From Blastomussa wellsi (Eukaryota > Cnidaria > Anthozoa > Scleractinia > Plerogyridae): DNA of 64,000 nt. The notes below the pieces were generated by a model. The model was not told the DNA's origin, did no database searches, and worked only from the letters and a program-made list of their open reading frames with translations. Made by a program: the position numbers and the translations under genes. Below are positions 45,239-57,200 of the stretch, piece after piece; position 1 is the first letter of the stretch, and every line of letters starts with the position of its first letter. The stretch spans positions 32,641,179 to 32,705,178 of the forward strand of contig OX393561.1 in assembly GCA_947652115.1 (NCBI GenBank), in the 5' to 3' direction.

Positions 45239-45347
45239 AATTATTCCATGAGCCCGCGTTGGATATGAAGTGATAAAATAATCAACGAGCGCGTAGCGCT
45301 CGTTGGTTATAATCACTTCATATCCAACAAGGGCGAATGGAATAATT
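45239..45347. repeat. Long near-perfect hairpin (arms about 54 bp, 3-base loop)
   Basis: AATTATTCCAT..GTTGGATATGAAGTGA..CAACGAGCGC pairs with GCGCTCGTTG..TCACTTCATATCCAAC..ATGGAATAATT around GTA (45293-45295). It is a foldback element with almost no unique sequence. Confidence 0.8.
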
Positions 45348-45909
45348 TTTTTAGTAAATTCTCAAACCATATCTCTTGAATTTTTGCAGGAGACAGCTCC
45401 TGAAACCTGCCAGTGTCGGCCATTATAGGGGGCTGAAGTTAAAAACTTGGCGCACTATTTTCCATATGACGTAAAACTCCTACTATTGGCTCATAGTCGG
45501 AGTTTTTTAGCCAATCAAAAAGCTAGAAATGCAATAGTCGGAGCTGAGAATATACTAAAACTACATATCCCTCTCAAACACATGCTCTAAAGGGTGTTGG
45601 TTTTTGATTTTTACCTTTTTAGTGAGGTTTTCTTCTTCCAGTTTTTTCCACAAAATGTATGAATGTACTAAGCAATAAAGCAAAACAAACAAAACAAGAG
45701 GCAATGAACCCTCAATCAACTCTCAATCCTCTTCTTACAACCGAACCTAAGGACAATAAAAACAGTTGAAAAAAGGGAAATCTGCTAAGCAGGTTTAATC
45801 ATACAGTACTAATACATGCAATTTCCACTTTTACACTTCTTAATTTGTACATTAAAATGACTTGTCACTCCCATAAGTGACTATTAAGAGGAGTAATATA
45901 AATCTCATT

Positions 45910-46160
45910 CACGCCAACTCTTCCAGATTATCCGAGAGTCCCAGACACAGAATGAATCTCCCAGTCTCCCGTACGGGTCACTAAATCTCCCGGATATACA
46001 GGAAAATGCTTGAAATACGAGTTTTACTCTAACTTGGAACGATTTTGGGAGGAAATTTTGAAATATTTGATGCATTTATTTAGACGAATTGGCAGAGCTC
46101 TATTTTAAACTCTGTTTTGAAGACTGAGAAGTGGTATCTTGTCGCAAAATTGGCGGTGTT
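45910..46160 (+). repeat. Interspersed repeat family B, copy 3
   Basis: The most complete copy: CACGCCAACTCTTCCAG, CTCCCGGATATACAGG, GGAAAATGCTTGAAATAC, GGGAGGAAATTTTGAAAT, GAATTGGCAGAGCTCTAT and CAAAATTGGCGGTGTTCC. Copies 1 (4045) and 2 (13330, inverted) follow the same order. Confidence 0.65.
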
Positions 46161-47683
46161 CCACCAATAATAATAATAAGCTCCCATCACATTAAGTGGT
46201 TTCCAGGGAGGTCCTCAAATAAAAATTTGTAACTACATTAAGAATTAAAAGTAAAAAAAAAGTTTGGATAGTACTAAAAGTTAATGTTCTAAAAACTAAA
46301 ACAATAAAAATCTATAAGTAGTTCAGGTTTTTTAAATACTTTTTAATGTAATAATTACATTTTAATCAATACTTTAGCATAAAATAAAGGTTAATGTTGG
46401 CAAGAAACAACTATATTAGCCGCCACGTATCTCTGCGGACTTTCTTCATACATGTTTATCATATTTGGCTCGTATCAATCAAGCACAGCACGTCATGCGA
46501 GTAATCATTTCTCCCTTCTCAGATTGCTGCAAGTTTCCTTCGCAGCAAGTTCAATCCCTCCCATCCACTCCTTTTTTGTCTTTGTTGCAGTCCCCAGCAT
46601 TTTGTAGGTTTTTATTAGTTGCAATCACCCTTACATCTAGGGAACTGTAATTGTTCAAAGACATTACTAGTAATTATTTATCTTCTTTGGCATTGATCTT
46701 TTACTTATGTACAACAACTGTGCTGAAGCCCCATAAGGGAGGGGACATTTGTTACTGACTGGGTTGACAAGCACTCATGTCCAATACACCAGATCTATAA
46801 CGGGTCGCAAAAGGGGTGACGCTTCGTTATGCTTCGCTATATTTTTTACCTCCTCTATTAAGTTATATTAGTATTTGCATAATTGTACATCGTTTAATAA
46901 ATAATTATATTTTAAATTATAGATAATCAATATCCATAGTTATTTTGTAGTAGTAGCATTATTTGTGGCCTGATGTATCTACCGTGTATAAATAATGAAG
47001 ATGATGATGATGATGATGATGATCGTCAAGAGACCTACCCCTGAATAAGTTGGAGGATCGTGACAACCATATGGGTCGAGCGGACCCGTCACAGCTGTGA
47101 AGCAAGCAGGCAAAACCTAACCAAAATGTATATTCCTCGTTCTAAAGAATCAACTTGTCCCCAGAACATTATTCCAGCAACAATGTCCACCTTGCAGTTC
47201 AGGCATGAGCCCCCCCCCCCCCCCCCCCCTGACGTGGTGCCATGTGCTGAGGCCCCTCATCTGGTGGGTTTATCTGGTCGGTGGGTTTTTATCTGAGCCT
47301 TGCCAGTACATTCCCTGCCCAAGATTGCCCATTAATTATTGTTTGTGATTATTGCGTGCCATAATATTAATTTTAATTTTTTTTTCTGCTCTTAGGGGAA
47401 TTAACAGTGTTGACCTCTAAACTCCCTTTTGTATATATGAATTGGAATAAACAGAGATCTAGTTAAAACTTCAGCAGTCTTGGTGAGATTGCCAGTACAC
47501 ATCTTGCCGAGATCTCACCAATGTCACAAGATCTTGCCCAAATATTTGTGTGGCATGTTTCAATTGATTTTGTAGGCTTGTTTTCCACTGCTCTCTCAAG
47601 TCTGGCCTTTGCTCCAGGGAGGAGCACAGTCTGATTGCCCAAACAGAGGCAGGTAGTCAAAGCTACTGGTTTTATGTCAAAAT

Positions 47684-50600
47684 TCATACTCCTACACTAC
47701 TTCTTCTAATGTTTCCTTGCAAGTGTAGTTGAAAAAAGTCCTTTAGTTGTTGTGCATTAGCATTTCCCACTACAGCAGCAAGAGACTAAAAAAATTAATA
47801 AACAAAGTCAGTTGTTGGCTTTTGAAGAAAACATGAGACACAGCTATCAGCAGAGGCTAAGATGAGGTTTTGAGGACAGGGAAATACACAATTCATGTAG
47901 GCACAACTGGTAAAGAGAAACACAAGACACTATATTGTAACAACAGAACACCAGTTACTTACTGCAACTGATGCCTTGCTGATTTGCTCAATACCTATGT
48001 AAAAGAAAACAAGAACTTCAGAATAAACTGTAAAAACTACATCCATATAAATCTATGATCCTGAACAATGCTGAATGGACCCTCAAAATTTTTCAGTGCA
48101 TGCAAAATTTAGGTTTTTTCTCGAAATGCTCACAAGATTTTAGCGGTTGCTCATTTCCACAAGCTCACATATATTGTGCTCACATGCTTAGCTAGTGGAG
48201 GTAGTACGTATTTTGAAAAGTGCTCAATGCCTGCAAGACTAACTTTCGTCAGCACTTGTGCTCACAAAGGAAAATGCTGTGCTCGCTTGCTCACAAATGC
48301 TCCCAAAGACCGTTCGATACTGCACACCTTTGTAGTCTTTTTCTTTTGGCAGGTAGTGACCGAAATGCCTTCTTCCTTCTTGTGGATTGCTTGATAAAAA
48401 ACAATGTTTATCTTGTGTGAAAAGGTGAAGTAAACTTACTGTTAAATTTGGCCAAAAGAGCCATTGCTTTTTTCTGTCCCAATCCTGGCACTGACTGTAA
48501 GGTTGTAAGAACAGCCTGGTTTGTTGGTTGTGGTTTCAGTTTTGTACGGTATGGGTTGCTTTGAGGCTTATTCTCTAACAACACCTGGTAAGAGTTTATT
48601 TCTTTAAATAATGATGCTAGTTATGTCATTACACTTCAAGTTATAAATCCATCTAGGTCTGGGATTATTGAATTTCTCTAAGTAACTAAGGTTGCCTGCA
48701 ATACTCTTTGCATGTAGATACTTTTTAAAAACTGCCGGTAATTGTGAAGAACAGCTCCCCTTGATCGGCTGTTGGCCAACAGAGAAGCAATAGTCCACCG
48801 ACAGTTGGTTTAGAGGAGCTCTTCTTCACAATTACCAAATTGCCTTTGTCTTGCTTTGAGGGAAAAAATGCACAATGATCTTTAAAAGTTTAATGCTTTT
48901 ACGGAGAAACAAGGAAACTATCAAAATTGCTGCCATTTGAAATTATGGTGTTCCACGAAATAATTCCCTAACAATCACCTCCCTTAATGCTATTCTGACC
49001 AAGACAGGGGGAGGGGTAATTCTGATGCCCCTGACCAAAAAGTGGGTAAAATGTTGAAAAAGTTATAAACATTCAGAGTCAGAGCAGGCACTTAACCCAC
49101 AGCCCCTTGATGTTCCCTACCCCTTGATGTACTGTTCTTCCACTGACTATTTGTGACATACCACATTTTGTTATTCCAAACTCTCTGAGGGGCTGGAACT
49201 AGATATATCTATAAAAGGGAAACATTATTTACCATTTGAGCTAATATTTTGCCAGCTTCCACAGGTGATGCTACTGGAAGAAGCACCAGTCCCCTCTCGA
49301 TCACAACAAACTTCTGCAGTTCATAGAAGTACTGGGAACTCAGTGATGTCTTTTCAGCCAATACCACTCTTCTAAATGATGCCTGAAAAAAGTATGAAAC
49401 ACCAGTAAATTTCTGATACTGCTTCATTTTTCTGTAGGAGCTTGTTTAGCATCCTATATGTATTTATAGAGTGAATGAACGGAACCAATTAGGGCTGGAA
49501 TAAGAAGTAATATATCAAACACAAGCGACAGTGTTTCATCACATTTCCAAACACTGAGAAGAAAGCTGAAAATAAAACCTGCAGCGAGGTATTTTTGACA
49601 AGCTTCGAGGTGTTTGGAAACTTGATGAAACACTCTTTCCAGTATTCGACATATCTTCTCAATCGAAACTAAAACTATGGAGAAAACTAAGAAATAAAAC
49701 AGTAAAAAATCTATGCTAATTAAAGGGACACTTTCATGAGTATGACTTCAAATGTCCAACAGCCTAAAAACGTGTTTACACCAATGAAAACCTAAAAACA
49801 GTGGTCACGTTTTGTTGAAATTACTATGCCAGTGTACTGAACCTAAATATAGAGTGATATCATTACAATACTATCAGGATCTTTAGATCTCAACTTGATA
49901 AAATCAGGCTGACCTTATCAAGTTCTGTCCTTGTGATTTGTAAAAATTGATGAAAACTATTTACATGTACATCCACCCTCCTCCTTAAACAATTTGCTTG
50001 ATATCTATCCCTTTTTGTTACAGGAGCAATTCATGTATGAGTGAAAGAACTAAAAAAAGCCGAAAATGTCTGTACATGTGACAGTGTCCCTTTAAGATCA
50101 GATTTCCAAACTACAGTCACGGTTCTGATTTCCTTTGTCTTAATTTGATGAAATGTCAGGGCTCAATTCCCCATTTAGGAAAGAGGAAGAGTGGTCAAAG
50201 ATAAAGAAACTTTAGGAATTTTTGTTTCTTGAATTTGTTTAAAGCTAAATTGGAGGATCAAATAACAAACTATGCCTGACTTTTAAAAAAGAACTATGTT
50301 GCAATACCTTGGCAAATTTGAGTAGCTTGCCTTTGTAATTGTACCCATCAACAAGATCTGCTTCAGTGAGATAAACAACTCCAACATCAGATGATGGGTG
50401 GAAGTCTATTACTCCCATGCTATCGTCAATTTGAACAGAGACATGGCTGTCTAAACATCAAGCCATCAATCAATGTCATCAGTCAATCAATCATTTAATC
50501 AATCAATCAGTCAACTAATCATTTAATCAGTCATCCAACCAACTTATGCACCTGTCAATCAAATATCTGACAAAAAATCAACCCTAGCTCTCCATCCGCC

Positions 50601-51072
50601 AGTCATTCAGTCAGTCAGTTAATCAACCCCTCATCTAATTTGTCATTTAGTCAGCCAATAAACCAATCTTTTAGTCAATCGAACAATAAAAGATCAATTA
50701 ATCAGGTTATGGTGATAGCTTTATTAAATGGTGATCTGAATCGCTTTTCTGCTTTTCTGTGCTAAAGTCACAAAGAGACGGCTTTTCAAGGTAGACCTTG
50801 GTCAAGGCAGGAAGAGAGATATAACGCCGTGAACTTTTCGAGATTTCGGTTGATTTTTTGGTAGTGGTCTTTCCAAATTTAAATTTTGCCGCCAAATACG
50901 CGCGAACCATTGCCGTCAAACAAAACAACGGAATTACAACAAGCAAACCTTGGAGCGATTTGACAAGCTCACTGCCGTGAAATCTTTCGTTGACAAGTAT
51001 GTGGCCTGGGAGAATGCAAGCACCATGAAGCCTCGGTTGAGTTGAAGTGACTTGACACGAATGCGACGCCAT
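47684..51072 (-). CDS. FAAP24: Fanconi anemia core complex-associated protein 24, complete, 6 exons
   Basis: In vertebrates FAAP24 pairs with FANCM, binds branched and single-stranded DNA and helps bring the Fanconi core complex to interstrand crosslinks in the nucleus. Exons (minus): 51072-50949, 50450-50308, 49382-49233, 48584-48440, 47993-47962, 47785-47684. They total 696 nt (231 aa; human 215), all in frame with GT..AG ends. The N-terminal ERCC4-like pseudo-nuclease fold shows ILPGHILVNERFHGSEL, VVYLTEADLVDGYNYKGKLL, VVLAEKTSLSSQYFYELQKF and LVLLPVASPVEA. The C-terminal tandem helix-hairpin-helix shows LQSVPGLGQKKAMALLAKF and SIEQISKASVASLAAVVGNA. Each block has its counterpart in human FAAP24. 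It is head-to-head with CTNNBL1 and tail-to-tail with WDR88. Intron 1 holds a degenerate CAAT/GTCA tract and intron 2 a TTAA MITE. Confidence 0.92.
49724..50091. mobile_element. MITE with TTAA target site (AGGGACACT ends)
   Basis: A 368-bp unit starting AGGGACACTTTCA and ending ACAGTGTCCCT, flanked by TTAA at 49720-49723 and 50092-50095. It lies in FAAP24 intron 2 and has no coding frame. Its ends resemble the 20139 MITE in the leading AGGGA only. Confidence 0.75.
50455..50700. repeat. Degenerate CAAT/GTCA simple repeat (FAAP24 intron 1)
   Basis: Irregular strings of ATCAATCAATC, CAGTCAGTC and ATTTAATCA make up about 245 bp of low-complexity sequence. Confidence 0.7.
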
Positions 51073-51221
51073 ATTGTTTTCCTGAGTGCGCGGTTTATGA
51101 CCAGCGGAAAAATTAGGAAACTAAGCGCAAGCAGGTTTGCGCATGAAATTTGAAATGCTTCCTTTGTGAGTTTCTCACGTTGTAAACACTTTGATGAAAT
51201 AGACGTGTTTTTACCGTCACG
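51073..51221. promoter_or_regulatory. Bidirectional FAAP24/CTNNBL1 promoter region
   Basis: Only 149 bp separate the two start codons, which diverge, so 5' UTRs and both core promoters must fit here or overlap the genes. GC content rises near 51085-51140 (GTGCGCGG, AAGCGCAAGC, TTGCGCATG). I see no TATA box. Confidence 0.65.
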
Positions 51222-54200
51222 ATGAATGTAGCTGAATTGCTGGCATTTCAGGTATCGATCTTTGTTATTATGCTTGTCTTATGGAGGTAGAATCAAAATA
51301 TTTATTACCTACTTGAAAAATTATGTTTGATCTTGATGAGCTTTGAAAATTATTATTTTTGCTCCAATACTAAATACCTCTGATAAGCTTGTAAGTATTA
51401 TTTTGTGAAGTATTTTGGGGGTGAAATATTATTCTAAGGAGTAAGACTCCAGCAAGGTGCGGGATTGCAGAAAACTGTCTTCAATGTTTATTTACATCTC
51501 ATTAAAAATAAACAATGAAACACATTGATCTCAAGAAAGTTAGACTGCTGAATTAGAGCTATATGTAAAACTTTCTTTGTGTGTGCATGTTCAAAGAACT
51601 TTTACATGTATGTAGGTTACTTTAGTGTTAATTCTGCAGAGTGTTACTCAAGCCACATTAACTTTGTGTGGTTGTTGAGTAAACTTGACACCTCATTTCG
51701 TGACTCTGAGTGTGAATGTGTGATTCCACTAAATATCCATACCCCCACCATGGAGGGAATTGAAAATTCCAGAGGGGTGGGGGTGGTCAAAGGCCCAGGA
51801 AATTCCTGTGGGGACGGGGGGTTGTTGGTGAAATTACATTTCCAGATGGTCAAGATCAATGCAGTACAACCTCAATTCAAAATCGCTTTTTACCTACTCT
51901 GCAGAGATTTTAAATGGTCTAAGTAGTGACCTAGGTTTTTGATACACAATTTTGTTTCTAAATGCTACACTTGTTACCAGTCTACCGAATGTCACATATT
52001 TTTGACCGCAATGCACTGGTGACTAGCCTTGTTTGTTTCTCATGTTCAATCGAAAGAAAGTTATTCTTCTTAGCAAAGTTTCATCTTTAATAGTGATGAA
52101 AGTGATGCTATGATTTCAAGAACCTGTGAATATCTTGTTCTTGTTATTTCTAGCTATTCGTTTGTAATTTTTCCCTTAAATTCAGTTTTCTTACTGATCA
52201 TGTTTGTGATCATGTTTGCGGTAACTGTTATCGATCAACATTAATTTGACGTTCCCGTCCGTGAACAAAAGCTTACAAGCAGTTTTCTAGCAAATGGAAT
52301 GAAAAGGGATGGATTATTATACATCAAGGTAATTAAACAAGTGGTTACCAAATATTTTGTCTGTATGGTTGAGGAAATGTCTGTATTGTTATTTAGTTTT
52401 CAAACCTGTTCCCATCGATCAGTTATCCACAACAGTCATGTTTACAAGAGAAAGTGGACACTGATGGATGGAATTTTTGTTAAAAAGGTTATTTTCCAGA
52501 GGGTGTAGAGGATATGCAAAATACTTTTGGAAATTCCAAAATTGCAAAAATGGAAATTCCGGAGAGGTGGGGGGGGGGGGGGGGTCTTACCTGAAATTCC
52601 CTCCGTGGTGGGGGTATGGATATTTTCTGGAACCACACAATGTCAAGTTTACTCAACATTATAAACAATCCCAGATTTCCTTTCGAAACTGCTTTCGTTA
52701 GGGACCCTATGATTAATAATTGCTTACAGTACCCTCGAGGAGAACTAGAAAGAATGACGAGCACATTCTTTTCCAATTGGACACAATTGCAAAGTATTCT
52801 TCAGAATTTTGTTTTACAATGTTATTCCTTGCAGCTAAAGGCCATTTAAACATGGCATCAAATGAGCAGTTTATAATTGAAGAGTGCTTCAGAGAAGATT
52901 TTTGTCATCTTTAGCTGAGAATATAACAGTTCTGGTTTCGGAATGAAGCGATTTCATTGAACAGATTGAGTCTTTGATATTCATCTATTGCAATACGATT
53001 GTTTCAACCTTCATGCTTGGGAAGGACTGCATCAGATGACAAATGAAGACACTGAAAGGACCAAGATGCTTTTTTTGATGTAGAATTATGTCAGGCACAA
53101 CTCCTGGGAATCTTAATTTAATTGCTTCAATAGAACAAAAGATATTGTCGAAAAATGCAGTGTGGTTGTTACACATAATTGATTGCCCTGCAAAAAATGC
53201 CACACTGCGGGGAAGAGTTCATGAAAAAAGTAAGCACCGAAAGGGTTAAGACAATTGGTTTTCCTGTCTTCTACATGTATCTTTGCTGACTTTTGCACTC
53301 AAAGAGTCAGACAGGAGTGAATTGGTATTTTTAAGATAAACTGTTAAGTTTTAGAAATTTAGTACAGCTCGCAGCAGGTGATTCAAGGGGGTGCTAATGT
53401 CAAATTGTAGGAAGAAGTACAGTAGTCCACTGTCCGACGATATGAGCTACATGTATGCTGTAATGTTATGATAAGTAATGGTAATTGGACTGAGTGGTAG
53501 TACAATCAAAATCAAGAATTTTGTTATAGATAGGATTAAATAATAAATAACAAACAAATTAATGAAGCCTCAACAGAAAAGCACCTGTCTGGTTGACAGG
53601 CAGAACAAAAGAGTGAGGTAAGAGGTTCAAGGATACAATCATCCTCATTACATGTATGTTTTACTTAGACATGGAAATCAGGGATATCAAAATGTTTTGA
53701 AGTAGGTGTCATCAACTGGTAGAGTAGGTGGCTGTTATACATGTAAGTGAGCTGTTTGGTCACGAGCTGATTGCTATGACCAGAGTAGCCGGCAGTATAA
53801 TAGTCAAATAGCTGGTGGAACTCCGGCAGCCGCCGCCTTGTTTTGAAACCCCTGGGAAATATGTTTGTCTAAAATCATGCATCTGTATTTTTGACAGCCT
53901 GAAAGGGGGGCAAAAAGGAAGAAAGAGGAAAATGCTAATCAGCAGTCCAATGATTCCAAAAAGAGGCCAATAGCTGCAGATTTGCCAACTGGGTCTGGTC
54001 TCTCAGAGGAAGAAAGATTAAAAATATTAGAAATGGTGGAAAATGAACCAGAGGTTGGTGATCAGTATGATAGAAATTCAGAAATTTATGACCTGGCATA
54101 ACTGTGGGAGGCATGGTGGCGTAATGGTTAGTGCGCTGGACCCCAGATTGGACAGTCCGCGTTTGAGCTCTGGCAGAGGCACTGCATTGTGTTCTTGGGA

Positions 54201-57200
54201 AAGACAGGTGTATAAATGGGTACCAGTGAAATAATGCTGGGGGGTAACCCTGTAATTGATTAGCATCCCATCCAGAGGGAATAGAAGTATTCCTAGCTAC
54301 TTAATGTTACAGAAACCGGGATAAGCTCCTGCAGTATGGGCTACTAGGCACAAGGCTTTACCTTTAGCTTGCATACAAAGAGTGGAAGAAGGGAGAATGT
54401 GCATGGGAACACAAAGTATGATCAGTGGATGCCAGAAGGTGCATTAACTCATACTTGCATGCTACAAGTAAATTATTATTGGGCAGCAAGGTAATGAAGG
54501 CTTTCCCTCCCCTTGGTCATACTACAGTACATTCTCACACTTGACATTCATGCCTGAATTCTCCTCTCTCCCATTGCTATGCAGTATAATTGGTACATGA
54601 TTTATTGCTAAATAAATGTAGCTAAATAAAAAGACCTTTTAAAGTGCCTATGAAGTAAAAATCAACTTAAGCTTATTTCAAAGCCCTTTCAAAATGAGTA
54701 AGAATAGTGTTTTCCTTTATTATTTTCTTTCGTTCCAGATACCGTAAAATTCCGAAAATAAGCCCCTCCGTGTGTAAGCCCCGCCGTATACAAGCCCCCC
54801 AAATCTGAAATGCAAAAATACCTCCTATAATAAGCCCCTCTGAATATAAGCCCTGGGGGCTTGTATTTGGAAATTATCCTCAATTATTAAGGCCCCATTT
54901 CCCTTAACTCTTTCATTCCCAGGCCCCTGGGGCGAAATTTAAGACAATTAAAGGCTCACCTCCCAAAATACTCATAAGTCTCTCAACAATTGACATACCA
55001 ACACAAATAAGGTACCAAATTAAAGTTTAAATGTTTCTCTTTAATAATACATCATTTTGGTTACTGTCTTACAATCATGGTTTTTAATAATATTTTAATA
55101 ATATTGATAAAAAATATTTCATTATCGTGAAAAATTTCTTTTTTTAACTTTTAAAGCTTATCGCAACACCCAAATGTTCAAAATGAAGGGGGAAAGCTTC
55201 TGAAATGTTAGTTTATCTCCAAAACTCAACCTTAGTATGATAATCTTGCCAGCAGTTGTGATCCTTCTGGATGCACAAGAATACATTACACACCCCACAA
55301 AATATGCTCGGGCGTGGCACATATGGAACTGGGGGTGTCCTTTCCCTAGGAACATCTTTGAATTCATTCTCATGAGATTTTCTAATTCTTTTGCTGCAAA
55401 CAACACAATTTCCCCTATTTGGGAGCATTTCAGGCATATGTACACCCACATTCTGGAGTCTTAGCTCCTCGTTTCTTGGTGCATTTGAGGCCTTTGCTTG
55501 GGTGCGGGAGTTTCCTATAAGCCCTTCAGCTAACTCATATCTGAAGTCCAAGGCAACCCTCCCAGGTCTGTTTGTTCCCTCCCTTTCATGGCATTCAATT
55601 ACAAAAGCATTGTGAATTGCCACCTCCACCTCATGAAAAAGAATACGACGGTACCATTTCACTGTTTTCCTGATACAAGTGTAGTACCGGAGCATTTGAT
55701 CTGCTTGATCAACTCCGCCCATGTAACTATTATAATCTTTCAACAGTGGAGGGCAAGGCACATCTCCGCTTCCCCCTCCCTCTCCTGCCCCCCTACGCCT
55801 AACAACCCTTGCCTCAGCATTTGCCCGTAGTGGAAATTCAGGGGAGTGAATGGTAGACAAGAAGTATACAGCTTTATTGTCTAACCAAGCAACAGCAAGG
55901 AGGGGCCCACTCGTTCGCCACTGGTATGTGCCCCTAGCTAACCCTCTTGTTCCCTCAAAGACAATTTCTTTTGGGAAATTCTTTCTTGAACCTTTGATGG
56001 TTCCACAAGCATAAATTTTCTTGTCATACAAGTACTGATAAAGATCCACACTGGTGTAGAAATTATCAGTGTACAAATGATGACCATAATCCTGTAACCC
56101 TGCACACAGCTCTTTAACCACCCTTGTGGCCAAACCCACCTCTGCCCTTTCCCCTGGGTTTCTCCCAATATACAGCTGTTGTCTGTAAATATATTTACTC
56201 TCTGAATCAGCTAAGACCCAAACCTTTATGCCAAAACGGATTGGCTTACTAGCGATGAATTGTCGAAATGAAAGGCGCCCCCTCCAGGGAATCATACATT
56301 CATCAATTGATATGTTTTTGTGGAGATCATAAGCATTTTCGAAGTTAGGAAAGATCAGTTCTAGAAATGGCCTTATTCTGTGCAGTTTGTCATGTCCAGG
56401 TTGACCTGCGGGAACAATGACTGAATCATCAGAGACATGTAAATACCGTAAGATTTGAAAGAACCTATTTCTAGACATAACTTGGGCAAAGGATGGTACA
56501 TTGGTCAACCATTTCTTCTGCCAGTACATTTGAGCCTCTGGTAGTTTGACAATTCCCATGGCAATGTTTAGACCAAAAAATGCCTTCAGCTCCTCCAAGG
56601 TAACATCTTTCCAACTTCCACCATCAGTACCAGTGGCTCTTTTTCTTTGGGCATTCAAATTAGTCATTGTCAAGATCAAATTCCACACATTATTGTCAAA
56701 GAACAGTTCAAAGTACTCTAATGCACTGGCCTGTCTTCCTCTTTCACCTCTTCGTGTTGGTCCAACACTGCTAGTAAAGTTTTTCAAATTTCTCCTTGTT
56801 TGTTCCTCTGACCAAACATACTGTTGGCCGCCATCTTGGATTCTAGCTCCACGAGGTCCTCTAGCTCCCCTCGCTCTCCTGGCCCCTCTTCGGCCTCTGA
56901 TACCACGATTTCGCCCACGTGCATTGTCAATACGTTGGCGAAGTTGTCTTGACCTCTCTTGTCGCTCATTTCGCACAAATTCACTGCGATCCAGTTCAGA
57001 TTCACTCGTAGACTCGTTCTCTTCTTCGAATGAAGAAGGACTCTCGTCAGAAATGTCCCGATTTCCAACTGAATTTTCAGGAAACACGGCCCTTTCGCCA
57101 TCATCATCGATTTCAGAGCCAGATGAATCATAATCGATCTGAGTATTGTCATCGTCTCCTTCCAGCAACTCTAAAACCTCTTCTGTTGTAAAAATCCTTC

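Larger units (their letters stand above)
41541..47683. other. Intergenic WDR88 to FAAP24 (tail-to-tail), dense in foldback elements
   Basis: No coding exon recognised in about 6.1 kb. In order it holds foldback pieces (41935-42420), a 540-bp foldback (42773-43310), a GTTGAAC-rich palindromic unit (43950-44210), the second hammerhead-like repeat (44311-44400), a cluster of three hairpins (44794-45347), repeat family B (45910-46160) and a GAT-tailed LINE end (46968-47024). Confidence 0.55.

Noticed and set aside
56546..57133. 195-codon plus-strand frame
   Set aside because: It is antisense to the N-terminal Arg/Gly and acidic stretch of the piggyBac transposase, whose codon bias keeps the opposite strand open.
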